DNA of 64,000 nucleotides from Persicimonas caeni (GTDB taxonomy: Bacteria > Myxococcota_A > Bradymonadia > Bradymonadales > Bradymonadaceae), in assembly GCF_006517175.1 (NCBI RefSeq), contig NZ_CP041186.1, positions 558,001 through 622,000 of the forward strand, given 5' to 3'. Both the position numbers and the translations under genes were made by a program. Below the pieces are notes generated by a model. The model saw only the letters and a list, made by a program, of their open reading frames with translations. It made no database searches and was not told the origin of the DNA. Shown here piece after piece: positions 48,389-56,400 of this stretch (positions within the stretch are counted from its first letter, which is position 1; every line of letters begins with the position of its first letter).

Positions 48389-49443
48389 GCGGCCTCCTCT
48401 TGCGGCTCGGCGCTCGGAGACGCACCTTCGGTCGCTTCGTCGTCAGGATATGCGAGGGTTCGCTGGGCCGACTCGATGGCGCGCATCACGAAGTGAAACG
48501 CCAGAAGGCCCCAGCCGATGGGAAAGGCGAGTTGGAAATGCCACTCTTTGGCCCACGGGATCAGTTGGCGGGGATATTCGAGGCCGATGCCGACGAGGTC
48601 CCAACCCGACATCGCCAAAAAGACGCAGACGATGGCGGCCACAAGGCCGGTCACCATCTGGACGACATGCTCGGCGCGGCCTTTGAGTAGCGTCCCGACC
48701 GCGTCGATGGTGATGTGGTTGCGCTGGCGGGTGGCCATCATCGCGCCGAGAAAGCCACTGATGATGACCAACTGGCGCAGCAGCACGTCGATCCAGTGAA
48801 ACTTCAACTCGTCGATGATGGCGATGATCTTTGCTGCCAGTGAGCCCTCTTCGGGCGGTCCTCCAATGGGTTCTTCGGGCGCTTCTGCCGCGGTCTGTCG
48901 CGGCTGTGCGTCGGAGTCGGCGTCGGCCGGCGCCTCGGCAGCCTCATCCTGCTCGCCGGTGCTCTCGTCCTCGCCGCCAAATCCACCGCCAAAACCGCCG
49001 CCGAAGCCGCCCGCTTCGTCACCGGCTTGTGCTTCGGTCTTCTCGTCGGTCTCCTCTTCGATCTCCTCGGCGGGCTCTTGCGTCTCGCCGCCGAACCCAC
49101 CGCCGAAACCACCCGCGCCGTCATCAGGCGCGTCCGCCTGATCAGTCGGCTCTCCAGCCTCGTCAGCCCCGTCGCCGAACCCGCCGCCAAATCCACCGGC
49201 GAAATCTTCGGCTTCTCCGTCTTCAACTGTGTCGTCCTCGACGGGCTCGTCCGCTTCGGCCGACTCGTCCTGTGCGACCACCGGAGGGCCGCTGGTCATC
49301 AGGTGAGCCTGCCACGGGATGAGCACGTTTCGGTAAAAGACCGTGTAGGCGGCGAGCAGAAGCATCGCCAGCACGGAGGCGACGAGAACCCACTTCTCGA
49401 CGCGCAGCAAACCTGCTTCGAACTTGAACAGCGGTTTTAGCAT
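48385..49443 (-). CDS. dctQ: TRAP transporter small permease, DctQ-type, with a Gly/Phe-rich insertion
   Basis: 352 residues, about twice the usual length. Span 1 lies near 19-38 ('WVLVASVLAMLLLAAYTVFY'). Residues about 56-195 form an acidic low-complexity insertion with three blocks of GGFGGGFG (the last is GGFGGGFGGGFGG) separated by Glu/Asp/Ala linkers. Spans 2 to 4 follow ('QLVIISGFLGAMMATRQRNHITIDAV', 'VVQMVTGLVAAIVCVFLAMSGWDLV', 'QLAFPIGWGLLAFHFVM'); 'RNHITIDAV' is the DctQ signature. The insertion should lie in the loop after span 1, on the periplasmic side if the usual N-in topology holds. Its function is unknown. The GC-rich code makes many spurious frames. Coupled to dctM by a 4-bp overlap. 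Confidence 0.88.
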   Translation of the reverse strand: MLKPLFKFEAGLLRVEKWVLVASVLAMLLLAAYTVFYRNVLIPWQAHLMTSGPPVVAQDESAEADEPVEDDTVEDGEAEDFAGGFGGGFGDGADEAGEPTDQADAPDDGAGGFGGGFGGETQEPAEEIEEETDEKTEAQAGDEAGGFGGGFGGGFGGEDESTGEQDEAAEAPADADSDAQPRQTAAEAPEEPIGGPPEEGSLAAKIIAIIDELKFHWIDVLLRQLVIISGFLGAMMATRQRNHITIDAVGTLLKGRAEHVVQMVTGLVAAIVCVFLAMSGWDLVGIGLEYPRQLIPWAKEWHFQLAFPIGWGLLAFHFVMRAIESAQRTLAYPDDEATEGASPSAEPQEEAA

Positions 49444-49492
49444 GGGCCCAAAGTAAAGCGCCCGCCGAGGATCGACGGGCGCAAAAAGTGGT

Positions 49493-50509
49493 TTAGCGAG
49501 CGGCCTTCAAGTGCTTCATCATCTCGTCGACCAACTCCTTCGGGAAGAGCTTGCCGGTCAGCTCCTCGCGCGTCTTGTCGGCGATCTTCTTCCACTCGTC
49601 GAAGTCTTTCGGCTGAACTGCTTTGACGCCGGCCTTCTCGATCGTCTTCATCGCCTGCTGGTTGTCCTTGCGGATCTGGGCGAGCAGGTCCTTGCCCTCG
49701 GCCCTGAAGGTGTCCATGACGATTTTCTGATGCTCCTCGGAGAGCTTGTTCATCGCCTTTGCGGTCACCACGACCCCACCGATGACCACCGCCAGGCGCA
49801 TGTTGGTGACGTAATCGGCCTTGGTGTACCACTGCAGCGCCACCGCGCCGTACGGCGAGTTCAAGAAGGCGTCGATGACGCCGGTCTGCAGGCTGGTGAG
49901 CACGTCGGGCACACCCAACGGCACGGCATTGACGTTCATGACCTCCATGACCCCCTTGGTGATGGGGTCGGTGTTCCACACCCACGGGGTGGTCTTGTGG
50001 AGGTCTTTCGGCGTTTGGACCGGCGTTTGGGTGAACAGGTAGTTGAAGCCGACATCTCCCCAGGTCAACAGTTTAAATCCCTTGTCGGCGAGCATCTTCT
50101 CGAAGGTGCCCGACATCTTATCGCGCACGTAATCGAGCTCCTTATGGTTGCGGAAGGTCAACGGAAGCTGCAGGACGAGCATCTTCTTGTCGATCTCGCC
50201 CAGCCCCACACTGGTGACCGCGCCACCGTCGAGCTGACCGGTGCGCATCTTACGCACCATCGCCGACTCGTCGCCCATCACACCTCCCGGATACAGTTTG
50301 AGGGTGACCTGGCCGTCGGTCTTCTTCTCGATCTGGCGCTTGGCGTCCTCGAACGACTTCATCCAGCTCGAGCCCTTGGGGGCCAGCGTGGCGATCTTGA
50401 GGGTCTGCTTCTCTTCGGCCGACACCGGGCCTACGCCCACCATCAGACCCACGAGTGCGACGAGCACCGTGAGGCCGAGACGCTGAATCGTTCCTGCTCT
50501 GCTATCCAT
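49493..50509 (-). CDS. dctP: TRAP transporter substrate-binding protein, DctP-type
   Basis: 338 residues from ATG 50509 (GGAG five bases upstream). A signal peptide ends 'VGPVSAEEK'. The mature protein begins 'KQTLKIATLAPKGSSWMKSFEDAKRQIEKKTDGQVTLKLYPGGVMGDE', with further DctP-type segments 'VRKMRTGQLDGGAVTSVGLGEI' and 'GFNYLFTQTPVQTPKDLHKTTPWVW'. The canonical carboxylate-binding Arg region (usually R-x-x-x... before the central strand) could not be assigned with certainty. It captures a periplasmic organic substrate for the DctQM permease. The TatT-type lipoprotein gene lies 32 bp upstream on the same strand. Confidence 0.92.
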   Translation of the reverse strand: MDSRAGTIQRLGLTVLVALVGLMVGVGPVSAEEKQTLKIATLAPKGSSWMKSFEDAKRQIEKKTDGQVTLKLYPGGVMGDESAMVRKMRTGQLDGGAVTSVGLGEIDKKMLVLQLPLTFRNHKELDYVRDKMSGTFEKMLADKGFKLLTWGDVGFNYLFTQTPVQTPKDLHKTTPWVWNTDPITKGVMEVMNVNAVPLGVPDVLTSLQTGVIDAFLNSPYGAVALQWYTKADYVTNMRLAVVIGGVVVTAKAMNKLSEEHQKIVMDTFRAEGKDLLAQIRKDNQQAMKTIEKAGVKAVQPKDFDEWKKIADKTREELTGKLFPKELVDEMMKHLKAAR

Positions 50510-50541
50510 GCTCACTCCGTGGGGCTGAGTAAAAGAGGAAC

Positions 50542-51504
50542 TCAGTAAAAGAGGTCGTCGACGCCCTGCAGCCAGAACTCCGCTCGCCGCTTGGCGATCT
50601 CGTTGTTGAGGCGAAGCTTTGGATGTTTCGAGGCGTCTGCTTCGAGCACCTCGGTGAGCAAACGCTCGAATAACTCACGGTCCTGTACCCCGGGCGCCGT
50701 GGCGTAAAAGCGGGCGTACAACGCGGGAATCAACAGGTTCTTATCGCCGTGCTGGCGCATCGCTTGCTCGAAGTACTTTTTTGCCAGATCGGGGTTGCCA
50801 CCGAACATCGGTGGACGACTTCCATAATAAACACCGAAGAACAGGGGGGCGCCCGAGTAGAAGAAGCCAGGCTCGAGTTCGACGACGCGCTTCATGATCG
50901 CCTCGACGACGGGAAGCGCGGCGACCATGTCGGTATTCGACTGCGCCAAATTCGCCGCCGAACCCCAACCGTAGCCGGTCCAGAAGAGGCCGGGGACGTC
51001 CTCTTCGTCCATCTCCTTCAAGAGCTTCTCGACCTTTTCGAGATTCAAATCGGTCGCCGCCTTCTCGAACTCCTCATCATCGAGCAGACGCAGCCCATAG
51101 CGGTGCGACTTCATGTAGTGGAGGACGGCGCGCTGCATGACCTCGTCGATCTCCTCGCTGCTCGCGCCGGCCGCCTGCATGCGCATGATGTCTTCTTCGA
51201 GGAAAGCGAACGAATACGAGAAGTAGCCCTTGGCGAGCATGCGAAGCAGCTTGCGGTTGTCGGGGGCGCTCTCGAGGAAAGTCTCCAAGGTCTTGAGACT
51301 CGCCGGCATCGCCTCGCGCGCAAACTGCGGGTCGGGCTCGCTTTCCAGGGCCGTGCGCCCTTCCCAGAGCACGTCGGCCGTCTGGTTGACGGTGATCTTC
51401 TGGAGACTGCAGCCGGAGAGAAGAGCCATGGAGAGTAGCGCGCACCCGACCACCAACCACCTCGGGCCGTGGTGAACGCCCATGTCGAAGCACCAGTCCA
51501 TCAT
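50542..51504 (-). CDS. tatT: TatT-family lipoprotein of the TPAT TRAP transporter
   Basis: 320 residues from ATG 51504 (AGGA four bases upstream). The lipoprotein signal ends 'ALLSGC'. The rest is all-helical, with TPR-like segments ('RKLLRMLAKGYFSYSFAFLEEDIMRM', 'VPGLFWTGYGWGSAANLAQSN', 'PLFFGVYYGSRPPMFGGNPDLAKKYFEQAM'). The 'F-W-T-G-Y-x-W-G' and 'Y-G-S-R-P-P-x-x-G' motifs characterise the TatT component of tetratricopeptide-protein-associated TRAP transporters, as known from Treponema pallidum. It is the first gene of the operon tatT-dctP-dctQ-dctM and probably delivers a ligand to DctP. Longer upstream starts (to 51939) would run over the Flp gene and were rejected. Confidence 0.9.
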   Translation of the reverse strand: MMDWCFDMGVHHGPRWLVVGCALLSMALLSGCSLQKITVNQTADVLWEGRTALESEPDPQFAREAMPASLKTLETFLESAPDNRKLLRMLAKGYFSYSFAFLEEDIMRMQAAGASSEEIDEVMQRAVLHYMKSHRYGLRLLDDEEFEKAATDLNLEKVEKLLKEMDEEDVPGLFWTGYGWGSAANLAQSNTDMVAALPVVEAIMKRVVELEPGFFYSGAPLFFGVYYGSRPPMFGGNPDLAKKYFEQAMRQHGDKNLLIPALYARFYATAPGVQDRELFERLLTEVLEADASKHPKLRLNNEIAKRRAEFWLQGVDDLFY

Positions 51505-51708
51505 CGAGTCCTGCTCCCGTGAAGCACTCGGCGTTGCCAAAGTGATGCGGACCACCGAGGTAGTCGCCCACTTTCGTAAAAAATTGTGGAGTGCCCGGAT
51601 TATGGCAGCACACTTTGTGCGGCGCAAGCCTCGGCGAAGCGTTCGAGATGTGCTATGATGGCCAGCGTTGTTTAGACACTTCACCCACTCGAGAGCACGA
51701 AGGCAAAA

Positions 51709-51903
51709 ATGGACTGGCCATTTTCTAAGCACTTCAAAACCTTCGACGATGACACCAGTGGCGCCACTGCCACCGAGTACATCATCCTGCTCATCCTCAT
51801 CGCGTGTGTGATCATCGCGATTGTGAAGATGTACGGATCGACCGCCTCGAAGAAGTACAAGACGGCGAATGACACCGTGCGTAAAGAAGTCACGATCGAT
51901 TGA
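51709..51903 (+). CDS. flp: Flp-type type IVb pilin
   Basis: 64 residues. A short basic/polar leader ends 'DDDTSG', where prepilin peptidase should cut before 'ATATEYIILLILIACVIIAIVKMYG'. The Glu at +5 of the mature protein, the Tyr after it and the long hydrophobic helix are typical of Flp pilins. A charged C-terminal tail follows ('SKKYKTANDTVRKEVTID'). It is the only pilus gene in the window; no tad/rcp genes are nearby, so assembly would depend on distant loci. AAGG lies five bases before the ATG. It is divergent from the TRAP operon. Confidence 0.85.
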   Translation: MDWPFSKHFKTFDDDTSGATATEYIILLILIACVIIAIVKMYGSTASKKYKTANDTVRKEVTID

Positions 51904-52080
51904 GGCCAGTCTCGAGCTGAAGAGCCCTGCCCGGCTCATCTCTTATTCGGCGATCTGGTGGGAAGAAACCCGCGCGCTTCGTGGTTGGTCTGATGTCGAG
52001 TTGCCAACGAAATACCCTTGTTTAGGTTGGTGCTGCAGCATCGACTGACCACTAATTGATAACGGTTTTCAAAATCACGC

Positions 52081-52113
52081 TTGACACCTTTTTGAAATTC
52101 GATATCAATATCG
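52081..52113 (+). promoter_or_regulatory. Sigma-70-type promoter with overlapping operator palindrome
   Basis: TTGACA at 52081-52086 and TATCAA at 52103-52108 are spaced by 16 nt. The palindrome CGATATCAATATCG (52100-52113) overlaps the -10, giving an apparent repressor or autoregulatory site. The start codon of the next gene lies 54 bp downstream. The rest of the 258-bp gap (51904-52161) is AT-rich and otherwise featureless. Confidence 0.55.
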
Positions 52114-52161
52114 TGTCCAAAGGCCCTCTTGTCCGAGAGCCCCTCAAGCGCCGGAGCAGTT

Positions 52162-52470
52162 ATGAGCATCGAACGATTCCTGGGAGTACTCGCCGCAGAC
52201 GAAGCGGACAGCCGTATCGAATTGGTCCAAGTGGCCGAGCCCGGTATGGTTCCGACCCTCGAGCTTCGGTTCCAGCGGCACGGCGGTGATCTCGGGTGGA
52301 TGACTCATAAGCGCATGCGCCTGGCGCCGGGTCAAATCGGCGACCTTCGCGAGGCGATGAACTTGATGGATCCGGACGCACGCGACGCCAAAATCAGCGC
52401 CACCGAGAAGGCGAGTGCTCACTCGCTTCGCGTGGTCGGCGCCGAGGACACCGAGCGCAGCTCGGGCTAA
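52162..52470 (+). CDS. Small hypothetical protein
   Basis: 102 residues from ATG 52162 (GGAG five bases upstream). Soluble, charged, with beta-strands in the first half ('SRIELVQVAEPGMVPTLELRFQRHGGDLGWMTHKRMRLAPGQIGDL') and a helical tail. No family or catalytic motif is recognised. It has its own likely promoter with an operator-like palindrome over the -10 and ends at a classical terminator, so it is a monocistronic, probably regulated gene. Confidence 0.7.
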   Translation: MSIERFLGVLAADEADSRIELVQVAEPGMVPTLELRFQRHGGDLGWMTHKRMRLAPGQIGDLREAMNLMDPDARDAKISATEKASAHSLRVVGAEDTERSSG

Positions 52471-52510
52471 TCGCGCGTTTCTGCTCCAACGAAAAGACGA
52501 CGTAAAAACG

Positions 52511-52542
52511 AGGCATCTGTCGACCAGACAGATGCCTTTTTT
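52511..52542 (+). terminator. Classical intrinsic terminator
   Basis: An 11-bp perfect stem AGGCATCTGTC/GACAGATGCCT with a 5-nt loop (GACCA), followed by a run of six T including the last stem base. It terminates the 102-residue gene ending at 52470. Confidence 0.95.
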
Positions 52543-52559
52543 GATCTCTGCAGTTGGGC

Positions 52560-53444
52560 CTACTCTCCATCAGTGGCCGGATTGACGCTCCGGGGAGGCC
52601 GGATGATCTGACGAGACGGTCTCAGCCCCTCCGCCGGACGGATAATGCGTTGTGACGGTCGCAATCCCTGGGCCGGCCGAATCAGCCCGCGCGGCGGCTC
52701 GAGGCCTTCGGGCGGCCGGATGAGGCCACGCGGCGGGTCGAGTCCTTCAGGTGGACGGATGATGCGGTCGTTGTCGGCAAAACGACCCGCGTTGAAGTTG
52801 GGTAAACCGAGGCGGCGTTGTTTCAGCAGCGCCAACGCTTCGACGAGCAACTCGAAGTCGAACTGGAGGTCGCTCGGCACAGTGGCGCCTTCAGCTTTCT
52901 CGAACTCGAGGCCCAACAAGGCGAGTCTGGTCTGCAGGATGTCGAGAGAACTGACCACCTGCCGGGTGCGCTCGGCTTCCTCGGCAAGGCCGAGCCGGTT
53001 GAAGCCACGCCGCACCTGCCGAAAATCATCGCCGAGCACGTCGACCTCACGCTCGAAACGCCCGAGCACTTCGGGCGGCACGGTGACCTGCTCGCCGGGC
53101 TCGATTTCGGCGAACTGACGTTCGACCTTTTCGATGGCGGACTCGAATTTGACGGTGCGCTCTCGGGCCTGGTCGAGGGCCGTTTGGACCTGCTCGGCGA
53201 GCGCGGTCGCGCTCATTCGGTCTCCAGAGTCGAAGGGACTGATGACGAAGACGTCGTTGGGATCGACGGTTTGACCGGTCCGCGGGTCGACCGGGCGGGT
53301 GTCATCGACGTCGACCGGTTCGGCCTGACCCGGCTCGGCGTTGCGCTGGCCGGGATTGATCACGCGAACCTGCGCGTGCGCCCAAGCCCCAGTCAGAAGT
53401 ATTGCCATCACGGCGATTATCGAAACACAGCTGCGTCCACTCAT
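52560..53444 (-). CDS. Exported coiled-coil protein with proline-rich 13-residue repeats
   Basis: 294 residues. The N-terminus has a signal peptide ('AVMAILLTGAWAHAQ'). A disordered Pro/Asp-rich part (about 25-75) precedes an alpha-helical region (about 80-210, 'LAEQVQTALDQARERTVKFESAIEKVERQF'). The C-terminal 70 residues consist of a repeat of about 13 residues with the pattern R-[LI]-I-R-P-[PA]-[EQ]-G-L-x-P-[PS]-[RQ] (about five copies), a highly basic Pro-rich tail. Such a tail could bind an anionic cell-wall or nucleic-acid surface, but that is inference. The ATG at 53444 has a GGAGG site upstream. It lies 45 bp downstream of the giant kinase gene. Confidence 0.65.
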   Translation of the reverse strand: MSGRSCVSIIAVMAILLTGAWAHAQVRVINPGQRNAEPGQAEPVDVDDTRPVDPRTGQTVDPNDVFVISPFDSGDRMSATALAEQVQTALDQARERTVKFESAIEKVERQFAEIEPGEQVTVPPEVLGRFEREVDVLGDDFRQVRRGFNRLGLAEEAERTRQVVSSLDILQTRLALLGLEFEKAEGATVPSDLQFDFELLVEALALLKQRRLGLPNFNAGRFADNDRIIRPPEGLDPPRGLIRPPEGLEPPRGLIRPAQGLRPSQRIIRPAEGLRPSRQIIRPPRSVNPATDGE

Positions 53445-53489
53445 CGCGCCCCTCCCCCAGTCGAACGTGGAAAGTCAGTACAGCGGGCA

Positions 53490-56400
53490 CTATGAATGTG
53501 ACGCCGTGTCCGTGCATGACAAGGCCACCTCGACCCGGTTCCGGCCGCCTTCCTTGGCGCGGTACAAGGCTTCGTCGGCGCGATTGAGCAACGAGTCGAC
53601 GTCCTCATCGGCAGGCGTCAGCTCGGCGACGCCCAGGCTGATCGTCACCGACACCTCGCCGCGGTCGGTGACGATCGAAGCGTCTGCCACCGCGGTCCGC
53701 AGCCGCTCCGCCACACATTGGCTCGCCTCGTCGAGTGACGTCTCGGGCATGATCACCACGAACTCTTCACCGCCGTACCTGCCGATGGTGTCCGTCTCGC
53801 GCAGCGCGTCATCGCAGCGGTGGGCGACGGCGCGCAGGATTTCGTCACCGATGGCGTGGCCGTAAGTGTCGTTGACCTTCTTGAAGTGATCGATGTCGAG
53901 CATGATCGCTGACAACGGCTTGGCGTAGCGGCGGGCACGGGAAAACTCGGCTTCGGCGACCTCGAAGAGTCGGCGACGGTTTGGAAGCCCGGTGAGGTCA
54001 TCGAGGATGGCGAGTCGCTCGACCTGGGCAAATAGGCGGGCGTTTTCGATGGCGATGCCTGCTTGCCCTGCCAGTGCCAGGGCGAGCTGGACATGGTCGG
54101 GGCCGTAGGCGTCGTCCTCGTCGCGCTCGAGTAAGATCATCCCGGCCAACTGCTCACGCGATACGATCGGCACGCCCATCCACGAGTAGCCCTCGTCGGC
54201 GTGGCTGAACGTGCCTCCCAGGTCGTCGCCATCCGACGACACCTGCGGCTCGACCGTCTCCATGACGCGCTCGATGCGAGGATCGCCAAAGATCCATTCG
54301 GACGCTTCGCCCACCGTCGCCCCACCATCGCCCAGCTCGACGAACAGTTCGAGCTGATCGCCGTCGAGCAAAAACGCCACGGCACGATCGGCGACAACGA
54401 GCTGCCCGACCCCCTCGAGGAGACGCTCCAAGACCTCGGACTGATCGAGCGTGGAGGTCATCGCGGCAGTGGTGTGGCGAATGACCTCGGCGAGCTCGCG
54501 CTTCTTGCGCTCCGACTCGATGTCGACCTCGAGCTGGGCGGCGCGTGCGGTTTCCTGGGCGATGCCGATATGACTCGAGATCGCCATGAGAATCTCGGCA
54601 TCGTCGGGAGCAAAGACGCCCCTGGCGATACGACTGTCGACGTAGACCACGCCCAGGAAGCGGTCTTGAATCTGGACAGGTCCTGCCATGATGCTTCGCA
54701 GGTTGTGGTGCACGGCGCTCGCGCTCGAGAGCACATCGCCCTCGTCCGAGCCCGTGCTCACGATGGAGCGCCGCTCGCGGCAGACGCGCTCGACGACGCT
54801 GCTCGAGTAGTCGCCGCGGTCGCCCAGGTCTCGCCCGCGCACGTCGCGCCCGGCGATGACGTCGAGTTCGTCGATACGCTCGCCGCCAAAAAGGAAGGCA
54901 CGCTCGGCGCCGAAGATCCGGACAATCTCGTCGAGCGCCACGCGAGCCTGCTCGCGCGGGTCGAAGACCGTGCCCGAAGCGATGGCCACTTCCATCAACG
55001 AATCGAGATAGCGCTCCAACTTGAGCGACTGCGCATCCGTCGAACCCTCGGAGGCCGAATGCGAGTGCCCGCGTGAGCGCGAGGTGGTCGTCGTCGACGA
55101 GCTCGGATCGACATAGAACTCGAATTCGTTGCGCACGTCCCGGGCGCGATGGCTCCAGCCGTACTCGGACGCCAGTGAGTGGGCGTAGCGCGCCCGGCGC
55201 AGCGCTGCACGCTCGTTCCCCTGTCTCTTGAGCCGTCTCGCTCGACGAAGCGCCACCTCGAAGTTGCCCCAGGGACTGTTGGCCAAATCGGCGACCTCGT
55301 CGGCCCGGCTGAGCAACCACCCCGCCCTCTCATCTTGCCCGTTCAACGCCTCCCAGTCGGACTGGATGACATACAGGTGCGTGGCGTATTTGGGGGTATC
55401 GGCGGCCAGCTTCAACTCGTCGAGCGCTTCGAGAAAACGTGCGCGAGCGGCTCTTTGGTCGAACTCGCGCGCGTACCGAAACTGGTCGAGGCGCAGATAA
55501 GCCTGGTAGATGTAGAAGCGCCGGATCTGGTGGGGCGAGCGGTCTGGGACGAGCTCGAAGCGCTTCCATTTTGCCAAGAGCTTCTCGACATCTTTACCGC
55601 GGTTGCCCAACTCGTAGTGGACGGCCAACTCGTAGCCTACCGCGCTGGCTTCGCCCAAACCGACCTGAACTCGCCCCTCTAGCAACCGGCGAGCTTGTTC
55701 GACGAAGGCGTGCGCCTCGATGCCTTTTCCGCCCCAGGCACGAGCTGCTGCCTCCAGATACAACCCATAGACCCGCTCCATGTGGACCAGCTCTCCGTGA
55801 CAGGCGGTGTCGTCGGTGCGCTCCAGAATCTTCTTCCCCCACGAGCCTGCCTCGTGCACGAAACCGCGGTCGAGAAGAAGGCCTCCGAGTTCGCCACACA
55901 CGGTGACGTACTCCCAGAGCTCGAGCCACAAGCCGTGCTCGCGAAGCGTCTGGCGGAGCAGTGTTTCGGCGCGGCGCGCGTCCCCCGAGAACTCGTACGT
56001 GGTCGACTCGAACCATCGAGCGCGAGCGAGTACCTCGCGGTCGTCGAGAGCCTCGGCGATCTCGATGGCGCGTGTGGCGTACTCTTCAGCCGTGGCATGC
56101 CGGCCCAAAATGGCGAGTACGGCGCCGTAGGTCGAAAAAGCCTGCGCCTTCTCGGCGCAGTCGGGTAGCCGACGGGCGATGCGCAGCGCGCGGATGACCA
56201 GCCCTCCCATCAGGTCGTAGTCGAGACGAAAGAACGCGGTGATCGCGCCGATCTCGTACAGATGGGCCCGAAGACGCATTGTAGCACTGGCGGCGGCGTC
56301 GTGAGTTCTCGCCTTCGAAGGAAACCTCGCCGCAAGCCAAGCCATCAGCCATGCGAGCACGGTCCCGAAGCCGCGCGCCGCGGTGGTCGTGGGCATCTTG

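Noticed and set aside
50542-51939. A 465-residue form of the TatT gene
   Set aside because: The added N-terminus would run antisense through the Flp pilin gene and put the lipobox far inside the chain.
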